Part shown: positions 14,656-27,029 of the stretch, one piece after another
Layout: each line of letters begins with the position of its first letter
How positions within the stretch are numbered: the first letter of the stretch is position 1
Program-made: the position numbers and the translations under genes
NCBI GenBank assembly: GCA_958450365.1
Contig: CAUEEP010000740.1
Coordinates: 310,001-374,000, forward strand
From: Mesorhabditis belari
Lineage: Eukaryota > Nematoda > Chromadorea > Rhabditida > Rhabditidae
DNA length: 64,000 nt
Reading direction: 5' to 3'
Notes under the pieces: generated by a model
The model's database searches: none
What the model was told of the DNA's origin: nothing
The model's input: the letters and a program-made list of their open reading frames with translations, nothing else

Positions 14656-17245
14656 TTACATTAAAATTGATGAGATGTCGAGATCCATATCAATGTTTTG
14701 AGACTGAGCATTCTATGGAACAAACAGCAATTAGGATAAAAATACTCAACATACCTCGAAAGATTTTGAGTGACCCAAGGCTGCGTAATGAAGCAATTCC
14801 TGATAGCTTGGAGATTCAGTTGCCATAATTGGAGATACCATCTTACTACGCCGAGGAGTCTAAAGTAATTGATCATTAAAACAATTCTGAGAATATTTAA
14901 ATTTCACAAGTTAGTTGAACAAAATAAAATTCAAAACGAAAAATACCTCAACGGAATTCGATTGATCGCTACTATTGCTGTTCATCACCACGTCATATGG
15001 CTTTTTACCGTGAAGGAAATTCTCTTGAGTCATGTTGTAGCTATCATACCTTGCTTCGATGCCACCCTAAAAACAAATGTTATCTAAACGATTAAACATT
15101 TAAAATGACTTTGGGCACTATTTGGCCGAGTATCAGCTTTAAAAACAGAGCTCACCTCATCGGAATTCAATTGACCTCCACCGTTGCTATTCATCATCAA
15201 CCCATATGGCTTTCTCTCGTGAAGGTAATGCTCTTCTTGATTGTTGTTGCTTTCACCTTTTGCTTTGATGGCATCCTAAAAGATGTTAGCAAAGCAATAA
15301 AAAATTAAATACCTCAAAGAATTCCTCTTCACTCAACAAAATAGCTGCGAAGTGATTAGCATCACATTTCACCAGTCCATCGAAAAAGTTCTGCGCGGGA
15401 CCACTAAAATTTAATCTTTTTCTAAAAAAGTCTATGAGTCTCATTTAGGATAACTCAAAATCAAGATGTCAGGCGCTAGAAAACAAAAACACAAATAAGT
15501 ACTTAAGTTGGAAGTAGTGAAAAGGCGAGCACGCTCGTTGTCCATTTGTCAGATCATAACTAAGATTTGATTTATTGCCAGCAAAGGACACCACTTGCAT
15601 CGGAGAAACGTTAAGCTAAAGATGCAGATTAGCTTGGTGGCGAATAACTTTATTCATCACGCCAAGAATATAATGAACTTAACTTATAGACGCCAAAAAC
15701 ATACCTTCATGCAAACTAAATGATCAAAGACGTAGATTGCAACAATGTTGGAAAGAGCCAAAGTCCAGACAGCGTAACCCAGATTGTTATTGTTGTCGAG
15801 AAGCGTAAATTCATAGATCAAGCGCTTCTAAAAAGAATTTTTTCAAAGAATACAATCGATAAATCATTACCGATTGACCATTAAGCGTCAAAGAGTTCAT
15901 GCGTCCTTGTTGTTGTGGATGAACGACCATTCCAAATGGCAGGCTGCCATGATAGTCGCCGACTTGCATTGTCAGGAACGGGAAAGTTAGTTTGAAATCT
16001 AAACTTAACATTACGATAGCCTTATTAATGGCACTGGATAACCATTACCAGCAGTGGATTGATGTTGAAATGCTGGAACGATAGCAACGCGAAGCATTTC
16101 TCGCCGTTCACGCTGCTGACGACGAACTGGAGCGCTACCATTTGACTAAAGCAAAAAATGTAGCTTATATGAAAAACTTCAGCCTCGCAAATGTTACCAA
16201 GTTTCCAAGTTTAAAGGTAACAATATTTAATAGTTTACTTGATACGGACGAGGCAAGTTATGGGAAATGCAGATGAATTCTCGCAGCTGACGCACGGTAA
16301 AACGAGTGAGAAGACCTTGGCGAGCTTTTTTGACAGCAGGGTTGGTTAATTGCTAAAAACACAATACAAAGCGTTTAGTTTAAATTTCATACCTGGTCAT
16401 TGAGTGAGTCATTTAATTGCAAGTTGCTGCTGGTGAGACCATCTTTCCCCTTTTCAGTTTGAGTGAGTGCTTCTTTTTTAATTTTCTTCTTCACCATCGT
16501 CTTGCGAATCAATTCGAGCTCTTTTGCAGCCACATTCTCATCTTTGCTAGCGCGCCTCATATACCGTTGGTTCCTAGGCGTATTGACGGGCTAAAATAAT
16601 TTATGAAAGCAAAAAGTAAAAGCATGACTTAGGATTTTCTTACTATTAGTGGGCTATAAGTGTAAAAACCTTAACGTCCACTTGCGCAGTATAGCCAACG
16701 TCCAATTGATTGCCGCCATCATTTTCCTTTTTCTGTAGCACATTGCCGTCCTGCTCTTCCTTAACTGTCTAAATGAATATTATTGCTTAAAAAAAGGAAA
16801 ATATGGTTTAGACTATATTGTTTCTCAAAATAGATAAACCACTGACAGTTCCGGCGATGTTAAGTTGCAAGGAGTTGGAAAGCTTGTGACGCTCATCATC
16901 GTCCTTCCGAACATTACCATCCTCGCCGCGTGTCTAAATCACTTACGTAAGATAGATTAAATCAGAAACACTCAACCTCGGCATCAATTTGAATTGAATT
17001 GTCAGCGGAGACTTGAACAAGCGAGTTTGCCTCGGCCTTATGCGTGACCCCATCCGAGTCGATCGTCTAAAGGAACAAACTAAAACTAAAGCAAAGCAAA
17101 AAAAAAATACATCTTCTCCGAAAGCCATTTCCATCGTAGTGTGTTGAGCGTCCTGTTTATTGTCTTCTTTTGATCGCTCCTTTAGCCGCAGGTCTTGCTC
17201 TCCTGCTCGTTGCCCCGATTCGTTTTCCTCCAATCTCGTCGATCT
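14656..17245 (-). CDS. Unrecognised gene built of repeated phase-0 exons
   Basis: Roughly 14 exons can be followed, from about 17110-17245 (possible start at 17132-17134, MEMAFGED) to a stop at 14656-14658 after DISSILM. Most exons are 80-130 bp and begin and end in phase 0. Three early exons start TIDSDG, TRGEDG and TVKEEQDG and continue with similar polar modules. Two late neighbours (about 15150-15275 and 14946-15070) share HYLHERKPYGLMMNSN and NFLHGKKPYDVVMNSN. A central basic part contains RFTVRQLREFICISHNLPRP and RRQQRERREMLRVAIVP. It is hydrophilic, with a hint of a more globular middle (FEFTLLDNNNN, YAVWTLALSNIVAIYVF). No signal peptide is evident. I do not recognise the family; the basic middle could bind nucleic acid, but that is a guess. 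Confidence 0.65.
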
Positions 17246-18929
17246 AAAAATAAATAAGTTGCAAGTATAAAAACAAAACGTGCACAGAAACGAAATGGAA
17301 AGCAGATAAAATAAAATTTCGACAACGGGTATCTTATTTCCTACAAAAATTACGGGACAGGAGAACTAGAGTGATGAGTCAGGCCCCAAAAACCTAGCAA
17401 TAGATCTTAACGTTTTCAAGAAATATTAGATAATCTTGACGGGGCTTTCCTAAGTTTATCCCGCGCTTTAAAGACAAGGTTGAAGCGAACCACTTAGAAA
17501 GGATTGCGTTAAAGTAAAATGAATTAAATTTTCTGTAAAAAGCGTAAGAGCACACTTTAGAACATGACGAAGAGAGAGTACGGTAATTGTGTGACTCTGA
17601 CTTTCTCGTTTGCATTCTTGCTGCACTGTCTGTTTTATTATTTTTCGAGGGGTTCCACCCATTTCGCCTAAAACTTTAAATGCAAATTTTACATGCAAAT
17701 GTAATTTATTAGGTGAATATTCGATACTCTGAAAGTATAACTTCGAATGTATTCTGAAATAGCTTTGTGTTTGTGCTAATTGTAAAATATTCAGCTAATA
17801 AATTTACATTTGCAGGTAAAGTTTGCATTTAAAGTTTTGGGCGGAATGGGCGGGGACCCTCGAAAAAACATAATAAAACAGACAATACACTAGGGGACAC
17901 TGGGGGCGGTACTCTGAAAGTATATTCGGAGCGACCCCTTCCGGTGCCTCCCTTGGCCACAAAAGTGCACGCCCCCAGTGCCCCCCTAAGTGATCGCCCC
18001 ATGTTGCGCATGTTGCGCACGTGTCCATCAACAAAAAACCTGATACTAGCCTAGTTGGGGAGGGGCACGATACTTTCTACCCCTACCATAAAAATTACAT
18101 AAATGTCTGAAATTAGCCACCATTGGGAAGGTTTTTAGTACTAGCCTAGGTGGGGAGGGGCACGATTTTTTCTCAAAACCACTTTCTTTTTTGGAAAAAC
18201 TGTTCGCATCAAGAATATGTTGATACCAATATCAAGAAAGAGAAGTACCCGTAACAACACCGAAGTCCTCCAACTTTGGCACCCAACAAAGTCTTTGTCA
18301 CCGTTATTTGCATTTCAATGATCCTCTTTCTTTTCTTGTTGAAATTGCTAAAACCTTGGGTTGATTTATGGTTTCCCTTGTGGTTTCTAGGATCTTTTAG
18401 CACGATTGTTTGTTATCTCATTTTTGTCTTTTGCTTGTCATTTTTTTTACATTCACGGATTTGACGTCGATAAAATTTATTTCTATGCTAGTAGTTAAAG
18501 AAAAAATGTTAGACAAGTTATGTCTACAAAGATACAAGTTTTTTATTCGATGACGAGCTGGTACACTTTTTAAGCGACGCTAGGCGAAAGGGGCGGTTCC
18601 ATGTTTCGAGTTGGTATTGTAAGATTTACCAAGTAGATTCAAAAACTAAAACAATAACACGCATTGAGCAAATTAAATAACAAAGAGGACTGCAATTTAT
18701 GAGAAAAAAACATCTCAGAGATTAAAGGTAGGGTTACACCAATCAATTAAACTTCGCAATATTAATTTGAATAGAGTCAAAAATAAATATCGTCCATTAG
18801 CTTATCAGCTGAACTTTTTTATGATGTTTAGTTACAAATACGACTTTTACTAGTGTATTCTTGCACGACTTTTGAATGCTTACGATATCTGATTTTGACT
18901 CCGACAAAACAAAGAAATTAAAGTAAAAA
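17246..18929. other. Intergenic region with foldback and duplicated GC-rich segments
   Basis: It holds the inverted-repeat element at 17626-17885. It also holds a near-duplicate segment, ACTAGCCTAG followed by a GGGGAGGGGCACGAT core, at about 18044-18075 and 18139-18170. No exon is supported. Confidence 0.5.
17626..17885. mobile_element. Foldback element with about 87-bp inverted arms
   Basis: The left arm (about 17626-17712) and the right arm (about 17795-17885) are near-perfect inverse complements, both including AACTTTAAATGCAAA and its complement plus TCGAGGGGT. They are separated by about 80 bases. The element is non-coding and MITE-like. Confidence 0.85.
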
Positions 18930-21867
18930 TTATACGCGACAAGGAAGAACAAATAAAAGACCCGCTTGTCCACCCGAAACTGCTATTGGATTTTCGCCAT
19001 AACTTGTTGCCATACAGTTGAGACTCTCAAGTCGTAGATCGCCGCATGAGTGGATGTTACGACGCACAGGTATCTAAAAACAGCTAATTAAAAAATGTAT
19101 GCTTTTCAATATCACCCGATCACATTCCGACACGTTCACTTCGAGCCACATATACTTTTGAGCTAGCTCATGGGTGTCGTGAACTGGAGGAGCTACATCG
19201 TCCGTTGGTGGGGCGAGGTTTACACGAAACCTTTACAGGAATGTTCATATAAAATAGTTTTATTTTTACCTCGTTAGCTGAAGTGCTTTGCGCTGGGCCG
19301 AGAAAGTAAAATCAACTGTGGCATTGTTTGGAGCGATTCGGCCATTTATTGACATCAACACCGCGCCTTAAAGCCAGTTATTGATGGTAACGGATAGAGA
19401 ATGTAGTTATAACCAACCATCAACTCCACAAGATGAAACAACACCGTTTATTGCACACGTGCTAATGCTCCATATACAAATATCATGTCTAAATAACACA
19501 AAAAGTTTTTTAATTTAAAAATGTGCCAAACTTATTGCTGAGTGGAACCACAAAATATCCTTTATTTTGGCGATCAGGTATCAAGTAGCATGTTCCACCA
19601 TTGCTGGAGTCGCTCGTGACCACTTGCAGCAAGAAAACGCCAGGAAAAAGACGTAACTGTGCGGAGCAACGTTGACCGGCGGTTCGGATCTAAAGTAGCA
19701 AAAGATTTAATTGAAAGCAGGCCTTCTTTTTACCGTTGCTTCTTCTAACAGGCATTCTCCAGTGTCTGTGTCAAGCAATCGTAGTAGACCTTCACGGAAG
19801 GAGACGGCAACTAAATAATCATATATGAAACCAAAACAAAAAGGACACACCAGCTTTCTCCGAGTTCCAGACCACATCCACAGCCGGAGAATTCCAAGAT
19901 TCAGAGCTCATCTCAATTGGTAAGATCCCATCTTCCGTCGTGAATTCTTCGTTAGAAAGTTCCCATATGAGAATGTTTCCTAAATAAAGCACTGATATAG
20001 TAGCAAATTTTGCAAACCGGCAGCATTCACCGCAGCAATTCGATCTCCACCAGCAAAATGTGCCCAATCAACAGAAATTATTGGAGGATAACCAAGTGGC
20101 TAAAGGAACTTTTTGTAAATTTGAAAAACGAAAAGCGCACATTTTCTCCCGTCATATATTCGGGATTGTTTTCTTGACGAAGTACAAAATCTGGTGATGG
20201 TTCAAATACGGGAACAGCCTCCGCGTCACAATTGTTGAATAGAACATCCGAAATTCTGAAGAAATTACTTTCAAACTTCAAAATTATTATTGCAACTTGT
20301 AGATCAGAATCTTTCCACTAGCCATTGCAACGGCAAGATAACCAATTGGATCATCGTCTATAAGAAGATTTTAAAAGAATACTATCTCGACTAAAAAACC
20401 TTTTTTAGGAACTTCACATGGTTTAGCGCACCATTTTACTTTTAGGACCAAACCTTCATCTGGTATTCGAACAATACCGCAAAGTGTTGGAATTGTCATG
20501 CTGAAACAAAGAACAATCATTTATCTAAAAATTGGCATACCCTTCAGTGGGCCTTGTCAGCATCCAAAGTTGAAAATATCCAGTTTGTTTAATCCAAGTT
20601 CTTCCTTTCCCTGTGAGTGTTGAATCTTCGGGGAAAACGGAAAGAGCCAAAATATCGCTTCCTAGTATTAGACATGTTAATTAAAAATATATCATGTATC
20701 ACTAACCATCTTTACGTTGAACTGGGGCAAAGTCAAGGCTGTTAATTGGTCCACCAGTGTAGGCAATCGACGTCCAGTCGCTTGAAGTAATTTCTTTCTA
20801 GAATATCAATATTGAGCTTTCAAAATAAAACTTTACTTTACGAGATCCGGATTTAAAGTCAACAAATGTATGTTTTCCAAAAGTGATTTGTTCCAAATTG
20901 TCGGGCAGCTCGCTGATTGGCAAATCATACAAAACAGCACCCGACTAAACAGCTATTTAAATGATTTTCGGACAATAATTATGCTTACTGAAAGCAAATC
21001 TACATTATCCTTCACAGCTGTTGTGATTGCCCCATGTCGTATTCCAATACTCTTCTTTGTCTTTAACATTGCAACAAAGTCGCTAAATTTAGGTACTTGA
21101 TGAATAAATTTTAAGGAAACCATTCAGATGAAGGAGTCCATTGGGTTGAAGTGAAGTTCTTCAAAGCAGCACAAAACTCTTGACTGGCCATCTTAAAACA
21201 TGTAATAGTTAACTAATTATATTGTTTTACATACCTTCTCGATCCATCTTTTCTGCGCTTCCCAAATAACGCGTTCATATCGTTGCAAATCAGCTTTATT
21301 TGGAACGGTTTCTAAAAGAGATTGGTCAAATGAGGCTAAAGGTTCAAACCTGTGACTTCAAGTTTTCTGAATTTGAATCGTAATGTTCCTCCTTTTAATA
21401 TGGAAACCCGTGAACTTTTCCCAGGAATCAATCGACTTGCCACTGACGTTTGATAACGTGCAGTTACCTAAACTCTTGCATGAAATTTATCGAGCTTCGC
21501 AAATACAAACTTTTTTAGATTGACCCATCTTGTTGAAATCATCGAGAAGCTTCTTTATTTCTCTATTCCCCTTTATGGAAATTTCAGCAGTGGCGGTCGG
21601 GTGAAAATCGGGATCTTTGTTGGCGCCAGGCTTGCCCGCCTAAAAACTTTTGCTAAAGCCAAAAAATATTCTTTTACCGCATTTGTTTTTCTACGCTTCT
21701 TGCCAAATTCAGGTTCTTCAGGTTCTTCAATTTCTTCTTCAGAAGTTGTTGCTGGCTCTCTACAAAAATAAATATATTTAAATTCATTAGAATAAATACC
21801 GGATTTCTTTCTTGACACGATTGACTAGGGAACGCCGTAGTCTTGTTGAGATATTGTTCTCAGCCAT
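18930..21867 (-). CDS. TFIIIC subunit 2 (GTF3C2/TFIIIC110)-like WD40 protein
   Basis: This multi-exon gene has a start at 21865-21867 just after TTTTTCAG and a stop at 18930-18932. The N-terminus is acidic then basic (TTSEEEIEEPEEPEFGKKRR), as expected for a nuclear protein. WD40-type blades follow in the same order as GTF3C2: GGPINSLDFAPVQ, DILALSVFPE, TGYFQLWML, LVLKVKWCAKPCEVPKK, IGYLAVAMASGKILIYKIS, ISVDWAHFAGGDRIAAVN, GNILIWELS and VAVSFREGLLRLLD. The end LRLESLNCMATSYGENPIAV then SGGQAGLLFVL corresponds to the LQLEAI...LVSGGQSGLVRIHF ending of the human protein. TFIIIC recruits TFIIIB and RNA polymerase III to tRNA genes by binding the B box. The assignment rests on blade order and the C-terminal match recalled from the family. 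No frameshift was seen. Confidence 0.8.
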
Positions 21868-22370
21868 ACCCTGAAAAATGACAAGTTAGCGGATTTTTGA
21901 TAGTTTTAAAACGAGACCAGTAAAATAAAAAACAAATGACGTTGCAAAAATTGGGTTACTTAACAACGGGACTAGCTAATTTTTGCAAGAGCAACAATAA
22001 AACTAAACGCTCCTTACAAATTTGATATCGTTTTTTACTTTTACAAGTGTAAAAAACATGGCAATAAATCCTTTTTGTGATGGCTGCGAAAATTTAAATG
22101 TCGTAAGCTGTAGTTTGGAGCTATTCGTTGTCTTGTTTTTGCCAAGTACTGAGAAGTATCAGAGAAGGGTAATGCAGAGATTATGAGAGCTCAGTGTAAA
22201 GTAAAAATATTCATCTCAAAGGAGTACACGAGTGAGCCATTGTTCCCTAGAATAAAACTCTTTTATAGAGCTGAAATTGGATGCAATTTAGGTCCTATTC
22301 CCGAGGATGTTGAAAATCACTGTAGGTTTACGTCTAGTTTCAGCTAAGTTTTACAATTTTTGTTCAAATT

Positions 22371-22624
22371 CGGTTAGAGGGGGCTATACGGGTTGGGGGT
22401 AGACTTGTTTATCGATATTATGGATACAAACGGCAAGCTCATGTTTGACACTGTAGGCAAGCAAGAAAACATAGGAAAACAAGAAGAAATAAGTCGCAAA
22501 CAGGTTCTGAAAATATCACCAATCGAAACAGCGTACTCGAAAACCTTAGGAACGTTTTTATGGCAACGTGCCAGAGGCATTTTGGAAGCCCTGTCCCCCA
22601 ACCCGTATAGCCCTCTGTTAGAAT
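22371..22624. mobile_element. MITE-like element with AGAGGGGGCTATACGGGTTG termini
   Basis: The left end, GTTAGAGGGGGCTATACGGG at 22371, is matched by its inverse complement CCCGTATAGCCCTCTGTTA near 22603-22621. About 190 bases lie between them. It is non-coding. Confidence 0.75.
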
Positions 22625-24886
22625 TCTTAAAGGCTGACGAATGATATCAAAAGTAGATGGATTGGGTAGAAAATCCAAGCAGGCTTACGGTAGATAACAG
22701 ATCACATAAGATTATGGTAGCCTTACGGTACTTTACTCTCGTCGCAAGGTTACGGTAGTTTACTGATGAAAGTTGTTTTCTAAAGTTTGCTCCCTTCTCG
22801 TGATTTCCTCATCTGAACAGATGTCTGTTCCGATCTGTCACCTCATCTCTCCATTCACACATCTTTTCCACCTCCAACCCCGAAACGTCATCAAAATTTT
22901 GGCAGCTAGTTGGCATATCTCTTGGTTGACAAACAAGCTTGTCGTTGAAATTTTTTGATATGGGATTGATTTCCAGAGGGTTACAAATTGATCTTGCTAG
23001 TCAATCTCTATTTTAAAGTGCATTCAATGAAAATGAAATTTAAGTGAAAGCTTTCAAAGTTTCAACAAATTTTCGACAGAGTAATGTAGACGCATTCCAT
23101 TTTCGTTTCAAACTGCGTCTGGTAAAATGTTTCAAAATTGTGCCAATCTGTGAAACAAGACTGTGCTCACTTTCTCTCTTCCCGTTTTCCTTTCACAGCG
23201 CACTTTCGTCAAAAAGATTCCGCTTCCGCGCACCGCTCTCCTCACGTGTTTGTGCGTCTGTCTTCTGTCTCTGCGGGTCTGTTTGATTTGGGGGGAGAGT
23301 TCCCACTCTTTCATCACAAATCGATCCCGTTTTTTAAGTTTTTCACCATTTTTCAATGTTTTTTGAAAGGAAGCTAGAATTTTTATCTGTTAGACTTTAG
23401 AAATGTTTCATATGGCTTCGGAGAACATCCGTACAAGTACAATACCCTAAACTTCGACCAGTATTGGACTAGAGTATAATATGTTGGGAATGGGGTTTCT
23501 AAAATGTAATCCTGGCTACTTTCAAATGCTTTTAAAAGCTACCGAAATCTTATCGAAGCTAGTCTTATCCAATTTGTCTACTTTTGACGCATTTTTTGGA
23601 ACTTTTGTAATGTAAAATCAAAGCTTGCGGTACGTTTCTCTCAAATGATATACTTTCTAAAATAATTTTCAAATTTTTAAAGCCTACCGTAATCTTGACT
23701 CTAGTTTTAATCAATTTGTTTACATTCTGTCAGTAGTGTCATTCTGTTACGAAATATACCAAAAGATACAGAAGCGGATAGATTGTATAAACAAGAACCA
23801 AAACTACGGTATAAAAAAGCTGGCGTAAGCAAAACTAGAGCCACGACTACGGTAGTTTTCGAAAATTGACACGCTTTAGAAAACGCATTGCTGTCTATAT
23901 TTGATTGAACTTTTGCTCGGTCGATCGTCAAAATTCACTTCCCAAGTAAGCCCTCTTTTTTGAAGGGAGAGCTGTCCTGTTTGTGACTCACATTTTCGTG
24001 TCTATTGTCTGTTTCTCTTTTCCTCTTTTTCCTCAACGAATATTTAGTCATATTGAGCAATTTCACGCGAACTTTCGCGTCATTTAGCTTTTTAACGAAC
24101 GAATTTCTTTTGAATTTTAACGCTAAACTTATCCATTTGTTCAAGCTCCAATCCAAAAGCCAACCATTTTTGTTGTCAAAGCAATTATTCATTTGTAGTT
24201 TTCTCTTTCCCATTTTTTCTCTTTTCAAACCACTTCTCCACCCCCAATTCCCATTGTGATAAGCCAAAAAGGCAACCAAAAGGCAACTAAAAGTGAAATT
24301 CGAAATTTTCTGTTCGGGAAGCTAGCAAAAGATTGATCTTTATTTATATCTTTATTTATATTTTAGTTGAACATCGATTTGCTTAATATTAGTGCAAAAT
24401 ATCAAATGTCATTTCTTGTTACTCTTCAATTTCTCAACCGTATTCATTTGCTTTGCTAAAAGCTGCGTTTATGAAAAAATGACCGTACTCTCTATCTATT
24501 CTACTATTAAGTAATTAACAAAGACTTCTATAAAAGAGTTAGTTAGTTTAAAGTTAGTTTAGTTTAGTTCTGAGTTAGTTTAAATAGTTTATATACTGTA
24601 GGGTTTACTGTAGCTTTTCCTAGAGAGCACTTTTTAACAATTTAATTATTGCAAATTTTGCGCATCAATGTGAAAAATCAATTTTAAACTGTTCTTTCAA
24701 ATTGTTATGTTCTAGTATATTGTTATGTTCTAAAAATCTCCTCGTCCATTGAACAAAAGAATATAGAGCAAAAGGATCATTTTGTATCGAAAAAAAAAGA
24801 AATATTTCATCTTCAACTACTTTTTTTCTTTCTATGTTTGCGCAGTTGACAAGAGAAAATCGGGTCGATCTTTTTATTGCGACTGA

Positions 24887-24984
24887 ATTGCTGAAACATC
24901 CAGAAGATTGTAACATCGTGCCAACAGTAAAAACTTATTTTTTAAGTTTGCACGATGTTACAATCCTCTGAATGCTTCAGCAAT
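24887..24984. repeat. Imperfect 36-bp inverted repeat (hairpin)
   Basis: The arm at 24887-24922, containing GATTGTAACATCGTGC, and the arm at 24949-24984, containing GCACGATGTTACAATC, pair with a few mismatches across a 26-base loop. Confidence 0.8.
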
Positions 24985-25410
24985 TTATCTCAAATTTTCC
25001 ATTAACAACAATTATTTTGAAACGGCCGATGATCACTTGAATAGTTTTTAATTTTTGATATGGAGTTTGGCTAAAGCTCAAAAGATATCGTAAGTAGTAG
25101 TCTCCTGTTTCACTCCTTTTCACTGCTTCACCGTTCTCCTGTTTCACTGCAGTATGCCTAAGTGCCAGTGTCTATGTAGTAGACAATGCTGGATGATTCA
25201 AGATTAAGATATTCAGTCTTGAGATCCTACTGTAATTAGGCAATAGACAATAGACTAGCTTCAACACAACGTTTACCATCCAGGTTTTTTTTCCCTCTAA
25301 CTACTGTAAGATATCAAGATTGAATATCTTTACATTGTTTTAATTAATTTCTAAAACCCCGCTTATTCACTCTTGTATGCATATTTTCACTTCAGCATAC
25401 TGTAGTCAGA

Positions 25411-25679
25411 TACCGTAAATACTGTAATAGTACCCCACCCCCCTCGTACAGTCGCGTAGTCGCAAAAGTTTTTTAGTATTTCATTTTTTGCAAAGCACCC
25501 ATACTTTCAAAAAATGCATCTTTGGTATCAAAAAATAGCTGAAATTCAGGGCTATTTTTTGATACCTAAGCGCGCATTGTAGCATAAACTAGTGTCGAGA
25601 AAAACTCGTTCAAAGCTAGACTACGTGACACTTCGCACCGTCATTATGGGGCTGGGGTACTATTACAGTATTTACGGTA
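25411..25679. mobile_element. Foldback/MITE element, family A copy 2
   Basis: Same termini as the element at 11716-11985 (TACCGTAAATACTGTAATAG and its inverse complement) and the same inner palindrome with GCGCGCATTGTAGCATAAAC. It is inserted in the opposite orientation to copies 1 and 3, as judged by the internal TTCGCACCGTCATTATG block. Confidence 0.9.
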
Positions 25680-26046
25680 TGAGACTGATTACTGACAATA
25701 TGACTGACAATATGATTAGAGTATCTAAAGCTATCAAACTTTTCCTCTAAAATTGATCGATTTCTCGGACGTCCAAAATTTTTAACTCCAATTTCTCAAA
25801 ATCTTTTTCGCGTTTTTGTGAGACTAGCGCAACAAAAAGTGAAAATAGAAAGGGAAATTCGAGATTGGAAAACGGAAAATAATCGATTCGCGATCAAAGC
25901 GAGAGCCTTTTTCTCTTCATATTTTCTTTTCTCTCTCGAAATTTCTCTTTTTTTTTCCTTTTTTGGGCTTCTTTCCTGATATAGACCATAAATCAAAACA
26001 AAAATCCCCGTTTGAAATCATCTTGCCATTGAAAAATTTGGGAGAA

Positions 26047-26078
26047 AAGCCATTCACGATTTTCATCGTGAATGGCTT
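26047..26078. repeat. Perfect 14-bp hairpin
   Basis: AAGCCATTCACGAT and its exact inverse complement ATCGTGAATGGCTT are separated by a 4-base TTTC loop. Confidence 0.9.
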
Positions 26079-26223
26079 TAACTCAAGGCAGATTTTGATC
26101 GATATTTGTGTTTTGATAGTTGTGTTTTGAAGCTTTGAAGACTTTTTTAAATGTGTCAACTTTTGAAAGCTACTGTAATCTTGTTTTTCATATCTATCAA
26201 GGTAAGCTATCAGCTTAACTCAC

Positions 26224-26357
26224 CTATACTTTGTGCTCTTTGAATCGCACCTTCTCTGGCACACAGCGCTTTCTTTTGCTATCAAATAAACATTGAAATG
26301 AAAAACTAAGTGTGCTAGAAAGGCTGCGTTTTTTCCGAGCACAAAGTACAAGCGTAA
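26224..26357. mobile_element. Short MITE, family D copy 1
   Basis: A roughly 134-bp element ends in TACTTTGTGCTC (left) and GAGCACAAAGTACAAG (right) and shares an internal CTCTGGCACAC with the element at 28024. It has no coding capacity. The termini are those associated with the Tc1-like remnant near 28.2 kb. Confidence 0.75.
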
Positions 26358-26762
26358 AGTGAAATTTTTGTTGTTTTTGGATTTTGAATTGAATTTCAAT
26401 AAATTGATCTTATTATTATTTATCCTGTAATCGATTCGAGTACTCTTGTTCATCATTATCAACACCAGAACTCACTCAGCTACCCAAAGTGATCTTATTG
26501 TTTTTCATTGAACTCTCAAAACTGACAACAACTGCCATACCCTGTAAAACTTTATAGAATTCTCAAAAACCAACATTTCTTTTTGTTTATTTTGTTTATC
26601 ACCGACTAGATAGCTTAAATTTTTGATCATTCAACCGATAGATAGGGATTGCCGACTTTTCTCGCTCAATTTTCTCTGCTCTTCAATCCACTGACGTCAC
26701 CGCGTGAGCCTTTTTAAGCTTTGATTTTGCAGAAACCGAAAATGTTGAATTGTATTTGATCT

Positions 26763-27029
26763 GTATATATGTTGTGTCCGATTTAGATTTCCGTCCGATT
26801 TAGATTACAGTCTATATCGGACGTTCGATATAGACTGTAATCAATAAAAGACCTTTGAAAAATGCAGAAAACTACAGAAAACGCTTAAGAACATATATTA
26901 AGCATGTTTATATTATTGTTCAATCTATATAAGATTTAGATTGAATCTAAATAGGACGTCCTATATAGACTGTAATCTAAATCGGACGTCCGCGATAAGT
27001 TCAATATAAATCGGATACAACATATATAA
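26763..27029. mobile_element. MITE-like element with TATATATGTTGT termini
   Basis: Begins TATATATGTTGTGTCCGATT and ends with the inverse complement AATCGGATACAACATATATA. Repeated internal GTCCGATTTAGATTACAGTC and TATAGACTGTAATC segments form nested palindromes. It is non-coding. Confidence 0.8.
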
